Numbered from the stretch's first letter, positions 1 through 5,879 are shown. The stretch: DNA of 6,352 bases from Dehalococcoidales bacterium (GCA_028707015.1 JAQTVP010000097.1:1-6352), one strand, 5' to 3'. Translations and numbers: made by a program. The notes: a model not told the origin generated them from the sequence alone.

Positions 1-72
1 TACCAGATTGCTACTGTATGATTTTTGTATTTTGCGTATTTCTATTGTATTAGAGTCTATTACGTTCTGCAT
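1..72 (-). CDS. Possible 5' end of a minus-strand gene, ABC-ATPase-like N-terminus (partial)
   Basis: Reading leftward from an ATG at 72-70, the frame stays open for 24 codons to the window edge. After nine leading residues it gives IEIRKIQKSYSSNLV. This resembles the first beta strand of ABC transporter ATP-binding subunits, which typically begin I-E-[IV]-x-x-[LI]-x-K-x-[FY]-x-x-x-x-[VA]. No Walker A motif lies inside the window, so the family call rests on pattern alone. There is no convincing Shine-Dalgarno site: the nearest AGG is about 17 bases upstream of the ATG. An in-frame stop lies eight codons upstream (96-94), so no earlier ATG, GTG or TTG start is available. It would share its direction with the zinc-ribbon gene and the large reductase gene. 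The frame could also be open by chance. Confidence 0.33.
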   Translation of the reverse strand, partial: MQNVIDSNTIEIRKIQKSYSSNLV

Positions 73-188
73 ATTGATTTTTAATATAACCTGTTATTTT
101 TGGTACATAAAGTACGCGTGAGAGGAGCTTCAAGACCTTTTACTGTGCTCAGATTATTTGCGAAAGTATAGTTGTATGTATGATCTAG

Positions 189-386
189 TTATTTGAAGTT
201 TATTTCTAATTGCTGACCATATTCCTCATCGCTGAGCGGTTTGCAATACTCAATATTATTATTATTTATGACTAGTATATATGCCTTTTTGCATTTCCAG
301 CAACGAAAAAGACCGTCATAGTTTGACTCGGCCAGGGATAATTTGGTTTCAGCGTTACAGTTTGGACATATAACTTTTATTATCAT
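189..386 (-). CDS. Small zinc-ribbon protein, function unknown
   Basis: This encodes 65 residues with two CxxC pairs, C7-x2-C10 (CPNC) and C29-x2-C32 (CWKC), 18 residues apart. That is the classic layout of a four-cysteine zinc ribbon. The segment between and after the pairs is short and polar, with a run of four asparagines at 41-44, a lone C48 and an acidic tail. No membrane segment or signal peptide is seen, so the product is probably cytosolic. Such small ribbons may bind nucleic acid or protein or may only be structural; I do not recognise a named family. The ATG at 386-384 is preceded by AGGTG five bases upstream (+ strand 392-396) and by a good promoter at 435-463, so it appears to be a monocistronic gene. 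It lies 277 bp downstream of the large reductase gene, with a hairpin between them. Confidence 0.72.
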   Translation of the reverse strand: MIIKVICPNCNAETKLSLAESNYDGLFRCWKCKKAYILVINNNNIEYCKPLSDEEYGQQLEINFK

Positions 387-406
387 AATTGCACCTGGCG
401 TTTACT

Positions 407-421
407 GGTATTTACCTGATT
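407..421 (-). repeat. Leader motif copy 1 (AATCAGGTAAATACC on minus strand)
   Basis: This 15-bp element contains the inverted repeat GGTA-TT-TACC (407-416). It lies just downstream of the predicted transcription start of the zinc-ribbon gene. A near-identical 14-bp copy, differing by one deleted base, lies at 2698-2711 in the leader of the reductase gene. A shared operator is possible, but with two copies chance cannot be excluded. Confidence 0.35.
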
Positions 422-434
422 TATATTTATTTCC

Positions 435-463
435 ATCCTATATGTGGCGAATGGTATTGTCAA
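435..463 (-). promoter_or_regulatory. Sigma-A-type promoter for the zinc-ribbon gene
   Basis: On the minus strand a perfect TTGACA -35 box (+ strand 458-463) is followed after exactly 17 bp by TAGGAT (435-440), a 4/6 match to TATAAT. Transcription would start near 428, giving a leader of about 40 nt before the ATG at 386. The -35 box sits inside an 11-bp palindrome, TATTG-T-CAATA (455-465), which could be an operator. Confidence 0.6.
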
Positions 464-578
464 TAGTAAGCATTATATAGTACATATCATAGTTGGGAAA
501 AGTGAAAGACAATCTGTATTGTTTTTTACAAAGTGTGTTTATTTATTGACAGGTTAAGGAGTAAATAATTAACTAACT

Positions 579-621
579 AAGGTAGCCAATAAACTATATA
601 ATCTAGTCCAGAGGCTACCTT
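579..621. terminator. Hairpin between the reductase and zinc-ribbon genes, candidate terminator
   Basis: AAGGTAGCC (579-587) pairs perfectly with GGCTACCTT (613-621), giving a 9-bp stem with a 25-nt loop. Read on the plus strand, the stem runs into TTTTT (620-624), the textbook intrinsic-terminator side, but no plus-strand gene is seen upstream. Read on the minus strand, the hairpin begins 42 nt after the TAA of the reductase gene and is followed by the T-rich but interrupted TTAGTTAGTTAATT. Its position fits termination of the minus-strand reductase transcript, and it may work in both directions. The large loop is atypical for a strong terminator. Confidence 0.5.
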
Positions 622-663
622 TTTCCGTAAATGCTATCTTTTATTATTAATGATGTTAGTTGC

Positions 664-2598
664 TTAGATAGTGCTGCCTATTCTATAACCGTCACGAGTT
701 GCCTCTCCAACCCGGCGCGCCTGCATAGAATCACCGGCAAGATATACTTCTTTGACTTTATTCTTTAACTCTTCATAAAGCTTGGTATCAGCAATCATTC
801 CTAATGCTAATATTACTTTATCACCCTTTATTGTAATTATTTCTTTATTATTATTAATGGCGGTAACACCCTCATCGGTGATGGCGATAATTTTCATATT
901 GGTTACCGCTTCTACGCCGATATCCATAAGCTGAGCAATAAGCGTCCCTCGAGTTGCCATTACTTCAGTGGCTAGTTCCGGTAGTGCTTCTACTATAGTC
1001 ACTTTTTTGCCTTGTTTTGCCAGATGTAGAGCTACCTCACAGCCGGTGAAACCACCTCCAGCGATAATAGTTTTTTCTCCCGGTTGGGCTTTACCCAATA
1101 GTACATCAATTGCAGTAACGACATTGGCCCCATCGATGCCTGGTATTGCTGGTTTGTAAATAGTGGAACCGGTAGCTACAACTAGCGCATCCGGTTTAGC
1201 AGCTGAAACAACCTCTGCTGCAACCTCTTTGCCCAGTTCTATTTTAACTCCCAGCTTTTTAACTTCTCTCTCCTGCCAGTCTTTGTAGTTCCTGAGGTCT
1301 TCTTTAAACACGGGAACTGTGGCTTCAATTAAATGACCACCCAGCTCTTTTTGTTTTTCATATACAGTAACGTCGTGTCCTCTTATGGCTGCTATTCTAG
1401 CTGCCTCTAACCCGGCCACACCACCACCGATAATTAATACTTTCTTCTTCTTAATCGGAGGGGTCAGACGGTAACTTTCTAAGCCACATTCTGCATTAAC
1501 AGTACACCTTACTCCTGTTCTATTGCCGGAACATTTTTCAGCGCATCTAATGCAGGGTCGAATGCTTTCTGGTTCACCTCTTATTAATTTATTAACTATT
1601 TCGGGATCTGCCAGTAATCCTCTGCCGATGGCAATAAAATCTGCTTTTCCTTCGTTCAGCGCTTCTTCTCCCATATCAGGGGTTATAGCGCCGACTGCAA
1701 TAACCGGTATATTTACTACTTCTTTAACTGCAGCAGCATGTTTTATTATCTGCCCACGTGGTTGATACATTGATGAGCCAACCAGTCGGCGGACGCGCGG
1801 GTTTGCTGCGGATTCACCGGTACCAGCCGAAACATCTATGGCATCTATTCCGATGGCCTCCATTTTTTGGGCAATTTTCTTGCAGTCCTCTAATTCTATT
1901 CCGTTTGGAACAAGATCTTCGGCATTCAATCTGATAATTAAAGGGAAATTATTCCCAACTAATTGCCTTGTTCTCTGAACTATCTCAATAATAATGGTCA
2001 TTCTGCCATCAAGGTCCCCGCCATATTTATCAGTTCGGCGATTTGTGTTGGCAGCAAGGAATTGACCTAGCATATAGCCGTGAGCAGCGTGTAGTTCTGC
2101 TCCATCAAAACCAGCCATTTGTACTCTTGCTGTTGCCCGGGCGAAGTCTTCTACCAGCTGGCCAACTTCTTCAGTGGTTAATTCTTTTGGTGCTATATTT
2201 ATTCCTGGCAGTGGAACGGCTGATGGAGCAACGGCGGGATGCTCCGGGGTTGCCATTCTAGCGGACTGCCGCCCACCATGGAAAAGCTGTACTACTATTT
2301 TACTGCCCCATTCCTGTACAGCATCTGCTAGATTGGATAGGCCGTTTAAGCACTTATCATCATGTGCCCCGATTCCGCATGGCCAGCCTTTGCCGGCTAA
2401 ATTAACATAGGTGCCTTCAACTATAAGAAGTCCCACGCCTCCTTTGGCTCGCGCTGCATAATGATCAATAAGTTTAGGCGTAACATATCCATCTGGTGTG
2501 CCATATGCTCTGGCCATGGGGGGCATAACAATTCTATTTGGGACTGTCATTGTCCCTATTGCCTTTGGGCTTAATAACTTTTCGTAGCCTTTTGTCAT
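664..2598 (-). CDS. FMN/4Fe-4S/FAD NAD(P)H-dependent enoate-reductase-type oxidoreductase (Old Yellow Enzyme family)
   Basis: This 644-residue enzyme has the three-module architecture of 2,4-dienoyl-CoA reductase, clostridial 2-enoate reductase and BaiCD. Residues about 1-345 form the OYE TIM barrel. It contains HGGR (107-110), the active-site stretch ELHAAHGY (168-175, with H170, H173 and Y175) and IGRG (324-327) for the FMN phosphate. Cysteines 349, 352, 356 and 365 should hold a 4Fe-4S cluster. Residues about 384-644 are the pyridine-nucleotide/FAD half, with GGGVAG (391-396) and acidic E414, a second Rossmann motif GGGFTG (514-519) with E537, and a C-terminal AGD (621-623). Family knowledge implies NAD(P)H electrons passing FAD to 4Fe-4S to FMN to reduce an activated C=C bond, or the reverse desaturation. 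The cytosol is likely, since no signal or membrane segment is seen. Substrate is not determinable: unsaturated acid, CoA ester, steroid or other enone are all possible. The start is the ATG with AGGAG seven bases upstream. The 39-codon open extension to 2715 looks non-coding. Confidence 0.93.
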   Translation of the reverse strand: MTKGYEKLLSPKAIGTMTVPNRIVMPPMARAYGTPDGYVTPKLIDHYAARAKGGVGLLIVEGTYVNLAGKGWPCGIGAHDDKCLNGLSNLADAVQEWGSKIVVQLFHGGRQSARMATPEHPAVAPSAVPLPGINIAPKELTTEEVGQLVEDFARATARVQMAGFDGAELHAAHGYMLGQFLAANTNRRTDKYGGDLDGRMTIIIEIVQRTRQLVGNNFPLIIRLNAEDLVPNGIELEDCKKIAQKMEAIGIDAIDVSAGTGESAANPRVRRLVGSSMYQPRGQIIKHAAAVKEVVNIPVIAVGAITPDMGEEALNEGKADFIAIGRGLLADPEIVNKLIRGEPESIRPCIRCAEKCSGNRTGVRCTVNAECGLESYRLTPPIKKKKVLIIGGGVAGLEAARIAAIRGHDVTVYEKQKELGGHLIEATVPVFKEDLRNYKDWQEREVKKLGVKIELGKEVAAEVVSAAKPDALVVATGSTIYKPAIPGIDGANVVTAIDVLLGKAQPGEKTIIAGGGFTGCEVALHLAKQGKKVTIVEALPELATEVMATRGTLIAQLMDIGVEAVTNMKIIAITDEGVTAINNNKEIITIKGDKVILALGMIADTKLYEELKNKVKEVYLAGDSMQARRVGEATRDGYRIGSTI

Positions 2599-2605
2599 GT
2601 TTATT

Positions 2606-2610
2606 CTCCT
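2606..2610 (-). promoter_or_regulatory. Ribosome-binding site of the reductase gene
   Basis: AGGAG on the minus strand lies seven bases before the ATG at 2598-2596. It fixes the start at residue MTKGYEKL rather than at an in-frame ATG 39 codons further upstream, which has no family-like sequence behind it. Confidence 0.85.
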
Positions 2611-2697
2611 TTTACATAATATTTTATCGTTCAGCACTATGGTTTTCGGTACTATAGTTACATTGTATATATAGTGGTTTAGAAATATATTGATATA

Positions 2698-2711
2698 GGT
2701 ATTACCTGATT
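2698..2711 (-). repeat. Leader motif copy 2 (AATCAGGTAATACC on minus strand)
   Basis: This matches the 15-bp element at 407-421 except for one missing A. It sits within a perfect 11-bp inverted repeat, AGGTA-T-TACCT (2697-2707), about 99 bases upstream of the reductase start codon and downstream of the predicted transcription start. It may be an operator or an RNA element. Confidence 0.35.
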
Positions 2712-2762
2712 CCAAGAAAAGATTATTAAATTAATTAAGTTTACTACATTTTCTTTGTTTAT

Positions 2763-2791
2763 ACTTTAAATAGCTGCCTTCATTCTGTCAA
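2763..2791 (-). promoter_or_regulatory. Candidate sigma-A promoter for the reductase gene
   Basis: On the minus strand TTGACA (+ strand 2786-2791) is followed after 17 bp by TAAAGT (2763-2768, a 4/6 match to TATAAT). The start site would be near 2756, leaving a leader of roughly 158 nt before the ATG. That is long enough to hold regulatory structure. Confidence 0.5.
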
Positions 2792-2884
2792 GAATACTAG
2801 TACATTCTATGTTAATTCATTACCTGTATTATTGAATATTTTAAACGGACTTTCGCTTTTATTGTTTAGTGATTACATTTTGGT

Positions 2885-2914
2885 TTGTTATCTGTAAGCC
2901 TAATGGTGTATGAT
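2885..2914 (+). promoter_or_regulatory. Candidate sigma-A promoter for the CocE-type hydrolase gene
   Basis: TTGTTA (2885-2890, 4/6 to TTGACA) and TATGAT (2909-2914, 5/6 to TATAAT) are 18 bp apart. Transcription would start near 2921, about 120 nt before the ATG. The spacing is one base longer than ideal, and other weak boxes exist nearer the gene, so this is the best of several candidates. Confidence 0.35.
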
Positions 2915-3030
2915 AACCGAATTGTGAACAACTCTAATTTAAGCATTAGTAAAAATAGTAACTATCATCTAATATTTAGTTTGTTGTGATCTTTAACTGC
3001 TTTTAATCAGTCTGTAAATACACGAATTTG

Positions 3031-3036
3031 AAGGAG
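3031..3036 (+). promoter_or_regulatory. Ribosome-binding site of the hydrolase gene
   Basis: AAGGAG lies six bases before the ATG at 3043. An in-frame TTG at 3028 would place this site inside the coding sequence, so the ATG at 3043 is the supported start. Confidence 0.85.
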
Positions 3037-3042
3037 AAGGCA

Positions 3043-4782
3043 ATGAATAATTCAATTCGTATTGATAGAGATATTCCCTTGGTTATACGGGATGGTGTGG
3101 TGCTGAGAGCTGATGTTTACCGGCCGGATGATAATAATAAGCATCCTGCTATAGTAACTCGTACTCCTTATAATAAAACCCTTTCCGGTAATGGTGATTA
3201 TCTTTCAGCGGTACATGCTGCCTTTGCCGGATATGCTTTTGTTATTCAAGATACCAGAGGAAGATTTGCTTCAGAAGGTGAATTTATACCGATGATGCCT
3301 GAAGGTCTGGATGGCTATGATACCATTGAAGCAGTGGCAGCGGAATCATGGTGTGACGGTAATGTTGGCATGGCAGGCAGTTCTTACCTTGGGCGTCTGC
3401 AGTGGCAAACCGCAGTAGAAGCTCCGCCTCACTTGAAAGCTATTGCGCCTTCCATTGCTAATGCCGGGCCAATAAGCGATACCAGAATTAACGGGCCAGC
3501 GGATCTGGAGCAGTCGATAAGCTGGTTCGCAACCATGGCTGTTGATATGGTTAATAAATTAGAAAAGCAGGGACAAGACGTTTCTCGAATGAGGGAAATG
3601 CTTACCTGGGCTCAATTTAATGTTGGTGAAGTGTGTAATTATCTGCCGCTAAACAATATCCCGTATTTCCAGGTGGAGAGTTTATCTAATGTTTTTAAGG
3701 CTCGTCTGGGAGATGGTGACTGGGCTAATATTAGTTCAAAAGAAGACCTTTACTGGCATTTTAATAAGATAAAAGTTCCATGTTTTCACTCTGGTGGCTG
3801 GTATGATATCTTTACTGGGAGCTTGTTTACAGGCTTTATTAAAATGCGTGAGCAGGGTGGCTCCGAACAAGCCCGTGAAGGGCAATATCTCCTGTGCGGA
3901 CCCTGGGTTCACGGGCGTGGTTTACTGGCTTATGCTGGCGGTCTTCATTTTGGTCCTGTGAGTAGTGGCGTCGCTGCTTTAGTTATGGAGCGGCACATAG
4001 CTTTCTTTGATAAATATTTGCGGGGGATAGAGTCTGGTCCTGAGCTGCGACCTGTTCGTTATTTTGTAATGGGCATAAATAGATGGCGAGATGCTGATGC
4101 CTGGCCTTTACCCCAAACTGAGTGGCAGCGTTTTTTCTTGCATAGTAAAGGGCGGTCAAATACTTCAGCCGGTGATGGTCTGCTAAGTAGAGAGTCTCCC
4201 GGAGCAGAACCGCCGGATATTTATGTTTATGACCCTAGATTTCCGGTCAGGACTCTGGGAGGGCGAATTCTACCCAGTGGCAGTCTGGTTCCAGGTCCGT
4301 TCAATCAGAATCCGGTTGAAAAGCGCAGTGATGTATTGTGTTATACCAGTCCGGAGCTGAAAGAAAATTTTGAGGTTACTGGACCTTTAGTGGTGCATCT
4401 TTTTGCGTCAACTTCAGCAAGAGACACTGATTTTACAGTGAAATTAATTGATGTCTATCCCGATGGTTCAGCTTTTAATGTGTCTGAAGGTTGTATCAGA
4501 TCTCGCTATCGTAAATCTGTCCTGCAACCCGAGTTAATAAATCCGGGAGAAGTTTATGAATATCTGATTGATATGGCAGCTACGAGTATAGTATTTCGAA
4601 GAAGCCATCATATCCGGATAGATATTACCAGTAGTAATTTCCCCAGGATTGATCGTAATATGAATACCGGTAATCCATCCGGTGAAGATACTGAAGGTGT
4701 GCCGGCACTCCAGACTATCTATCATCAGTCAGAATATTCTTCATATATTGACTTACCCGTAATACCGGATGGAAGTAGTTAA
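3043..4782 (+). CDS. CocE/NonD-family serine hydrolase (X-Pro dipeptidyl-peptidase S15-like)
   Basis: This 579-residue protein matches the full length of cocaine esterase-like hydrolases (about 550-600). Residues about 1-330 form an alpha/beta-hydrolase with a helical insert at roughly 140-240. The catalytic set is complete: nucleophile S114 in GSSYLG (112-117), acid D255 in GGWYDIF, base H290 in GPWVHG, and Y43 in TPYNK at the place of the oxyanion-hole tyrosine of CocE. The C-terminal part (about 350-579) is the beta jelly-roll of this family, with GPLVVHLFASTSARDTDFTVKL-type sequence and the closing HHIRIDITSSNFPRIDRN segment. Family members cleave esters (CocE), acylated beta-lactam precursors or X-Pro peptides; the actual substrate here is unknown. 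The N-terminus has no signal peptide, so it is probably cytosolic. It is the first gene of the plus-strand group, diverging from the reductase gene. No clear terminator follows its TAA. Confidence 0.92.
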   Translation: MNNSIRIDRDIPLVIRDGVVLRADVYRPDDNNKHPAIVTRTPYNKTLSGNGDYLSAVHAAFAGYAFVIQDTRGRFASEGEFIPMMPEGLDGYDTIEAVAAESWCDGNVGMAGSSYLGRLQWQTAVEAPPHLKAIAPSIANAGPISDTRINGPADLEQSISWFATMAVDMVNKLEKQGQDVSRMREMLTWAQFNVGEVCNYLPLNNIPYFQVESLSNVFKARLGDGDWANISSKEDLYWHFNKIKVPCFHSGGWYDIFTGSLFTGFIKMREQGGSEQAREGQYLLCGPWVHGRGLLAYAGGLHFGPVSSGVAALVMERHIAFFDKYLRGIESGPELRPVRYFVMGINRWRDADAWPLPQTEWQRFFLHSKGRSNTSAGDGLLSRESPGAEPPDIYVYDPRFPVRTLGGRILPSGSLVPGPFNQNPVEKRSDVLCYTSPELKENFEVTGPLVVHLFASTSARDTDFTVKLIDVYPDGSAFNVSEGCIRSRYRKSVLQPELINPGEVYEYLIDMAATSIVFRRSHHIRIDITSSNFPRIDRNMNTGNPSGEDTEGVPALQTIYHQSEYSSYIDLPVIPDGSS

Positions 4783-4827
4783 AAATTAATGAATTACAGG
4801 CAAATAAGTTAATAAATAATTATATAT

Positions 4828-4856
4828 TTTACATAAAAATTTCTGTTATTTATAAA
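4828..4856 (+). promoter_or_regulatory. Strong sigma-A-type promoter ahead of the SMP-30 gene
   Basis: TTTACA (4828-4833, 5/6) and TATAAA (4851-4856, 5/6) are separated by exactly 17 bp. The start site would be near 4863, just upstream of a GGAGG ribosome site and a short ORF. The transcript would carry a leader of about 110 nt before the SMP-30 start, so this gene can be expressed independently of the upstream hydrolase gene. Confidence 0.6.
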
Positions 4857-4879
4857 ATGCTATTTGCGGAGGCATAAAT

Positions 4880-4936
4880 ATGACTTTATTGATGTTTGCT
4901 GTATGGGGTGATAGAATTTCGCTAATTTACCAGTAA
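4880..4936 (+). CDS. Putative 18-residue leader peptide upstream of the SMP-30 gene
   Basis: A GGAGG site (4868-4872) lies seven bases before an ATG that opens an 18-codon frame, MTLLMFAVWGDRISLIYQ, ending in TAA. The ribosome site is at least as good as those of the real genes here. The ORF begins only about 17 nt after the predicted transcription start and ends 35 nt before the SMP-30 TTG start. The peptide is fairly hydrophobic at its N-terminus, has one Trp, and lacks a run of one amino acid as in classic attenuators. It could be a regulatory upstream ORF, a tiny functional peptide, the start of a decayed gene, or chance. No family is recognised. Confidence 0.42.
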   Translation: MTLLMFAVWGDRISLIYQ

Positions 4937-4955
4937 TATATTAATTAGAATTAGC
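4921..4955 (+). promoter_or_regulatory. Leader hairpin abutting the SMP-30 ribosome site
   Basis: GCTAATT (4921-4927) pairs with AATTAGC (4949-4955), a 7-bp stem with a loop of about 21 nt. The 5' arm lies within the last codons of the 18-codon ORF, and the 3' arm ends one base before AAGGAG (4957-4962). A ribosome translating the short ORF would disrupt the stem. The stem is AT-rich, so its stability is modest. Confidence 0.33.
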
Positions 4956-4956
4956 T

Positions 4957-4962
4957 AAGGAG
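4957..4962 (+). promoter_or_regulatory. Ribosome-binding site of the SMP-30 gene, supporting a TTG start
   Basis: AAGGAG lies nine bases upstream of the TTG at 4972-4974. The next in-frame ATG (5005) has no ribosome site in front of it, so the TTG start is preferred. Confidence 0.75.
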
Positions 4963-4971
4963 TGATTCATT

Positions 4972-5856
4972 TTGGAAATAAAGATAGAAGCATATTCCAG
5001 TACAATGGGAAATATAGTACCTGAAAATACGGTAGCGGAGCAAGTGGCTACTGGTTTTGGTTTCACTGAGGGGCCTGTATGGTGCAGGGATCACCTTCTC
5101 TTTAGTGATATACCGCAAAATCGTATTGTCCGCTGGCAGATGCGTGGGGCAGGGCCAGAGGTAGTGACTTTTCGTAATCCCAGCGGTAACTCAAACGGTT
5201 TGACTCTGGATAAAAGCGGGCGGCTTATTGCCTGTGAACATAGTACCAGACGGATAACTCGTACAGAACTAGATGGCTCTATATCGGTACTGGCTGAACG
5301 ATATAAGGGGCATAGACTGAATAGTCCAAATGATGTGGTAGCTCGGTCTGATGGTAGCATTTATTTTACGGATCCACCTTATGGATTGCAAAACTTCGAT
5401 GTTGGTAAGGAATTATCTTTTAATGGAGTGTACCGGATTGATCCTGATGGTAAACTCGTTTTATTGGCAGATGATTTTGATCGGCCAAATGGATTAGCCT
5501 TTTCGCCAGACGAAAATATACTTTATATCAATGACACCTCTAGAGGTCATATCCGAGCTTTTGATGTTAGTAAGGATGGGAGCCTGAATAATGGGAGAAT
5601 TTTTATTGAGATGCAATTAACCGAACCGGGGGCGCCGGACGGCATGAAAGTGGACCAACAGGGTAATATATATTGTACTGGTCCTGGCGGTTTTTGGATT
5701 ATAAATTCCAGTGGTCAAAGTTTAGGGCGTATTATATTTCCTGAGTTGCCGGCTAATTTTGCCTGGGGAGATATGGACTGTAAAACACTGTATATCACTG
5801 CCCGTACCAGTATTTATCGTTTAAGGCTAGTTGTACCGGGAATTGCGGTTTATTAA
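4972..5856 (+). CDS. SMP-30/gluconolactonase/LRE-family protein (lactonase-type beta-propeller)
   Basis: This 294-residue protein covers a full six-bladed beta-propeller of the SMP-30/gluconolactonase family, which is usually about 290-310 residues. The metal-site residues are present: E33 in TEGPVW, N173 in RPNGLAFSPD and D223 in PDGMKVD. N120 in SPNDVV matches the conserved asparagine of the active-site entrance, and the adjacent DGSIYFTDPPYG stretch (127-138) is a family hallmark. Members hydrolyse sugar or other lactones, or organophosphates, with a divalent metal; the substrate here is not determinable. No signal peptide is visible, so it is likely cytosolic, unlike some exported gluconolactonases. 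It starts with TTG. It has its own promoter and an unusual leader, and it lies 189 bp after the hydrolase gene and 90 bp before the nitroreductase gene. A lactonase beside an esterase and an enoate-type reductase fits a ring-opening catabolic role (inference). Confidence 0.9.
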   Translation: MEIKIEAYSSTMGNIVPENTVAEQVATGFGFTEGPVWCRDHLLFSDIPQNRIVRWQMRGAGPEVVTFRNPSGNSNGLTLDKSGRLIACEHSTRRITRTELDGSISVLAERYKGHRLNSPNDVVARSDGSIYFTDPPYGLQNFDVGKELSFNGVYRIDPDGKLVLLADDFDRPNGLAFSPDENILYINDTSRGHIRAFDVSKDGSLNNGRIFIEMQLTEPGAPDGMKVDQQGNIYCTGPGGFWIINSSGQSLGRIIFPELPANFAWGDMDCKTLYITARTSIYRLRLVVPGIAVY

Positions 5857-5867
5857 TATCGTATATA

Positions 5868-5879
5868 GAGATATATCTC
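5868..5879. repeat. Perfect 12-bp palindrome GAGATATATCTC
   Basis: This palindrome starts 12 bases after the SMP-30 stop codon and lies about 67 bases upstream of the nitroreductase start. No T-run follows, so it is not an intrinsic terminator. It could be an operator for the downstream gene or an mRNA-stabilising hairpin, but AT-rich palindromes of this size also occur by chance. Confidence 0.3.

Larger units (their letters stand above)
2599..3042. other. 444-bp divergent intergenic region
   Basis: This AT-rich stretch separates the minus-strand reductase gene from the plus-strand hydrolase gene. It holds candidate promoters for both directions (2763-2791 minus, 2885-2914 plus), the second copy of the leader motif (2698-2711), and short inverted repeats such as CTAAT/ATTAG (2934-2949). 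No coding frame with family-like sequence or its own ribosome site was recognised in it. Shared control of the two divergent genes is possible. Confidence 0.6.

Noticed and set aside
2..121. Plus-strand frame open from the left edge for 39 codons, giving a hydrophobic peptide that resembles a membrane-protein tail
   Set aside because: The strand is T-rich, which yields Phe, Leu and Ile codons and few stops by composition alone; no motif or codon pattern supports it.
250..265. ATT-repeat tract in the zinc-ribbon gene, and a similar ATT-repeat tract near 848-857 in the reductase gene
   Set aside because: They encode short asparagine runs in probable surface loops; simple low-complexity sequence explains them.
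968..2410. Several plus-strand open frames of 63-80 codons opposite the reductase gene
   Set aside because: They are antisense shadows of a well-supported gene, with no family-like sequence of their own.
2599..2715. Extension of the reductase N-terminus by 39 codons to an ATG at 2715
   Set aside because: The extra residues do not resemble the family, the composition is intergenic, and a correctly spaced AGGAG precedes the internal ATG at 2598.
2922..2931. TTGTGAACAA near the hydrolase promoter as a Rex-type redox operator
   Set aside because: Only one half-site-like element is present; the spaced, inverted TTCACAA partner is missing.
3028..3042. TTG at 3028 as start of the hydrolase gene
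   Set aside because: It would put the AAGGAG ribosome site inside the coding sequence; the ATG at 3043 is six bases downstream of that site.
4534..5360. Minus-strand open frames opposite the hydrolase and SMP-30 genes
   Set aside because: They are antisense shadows with no recognisable protein features.
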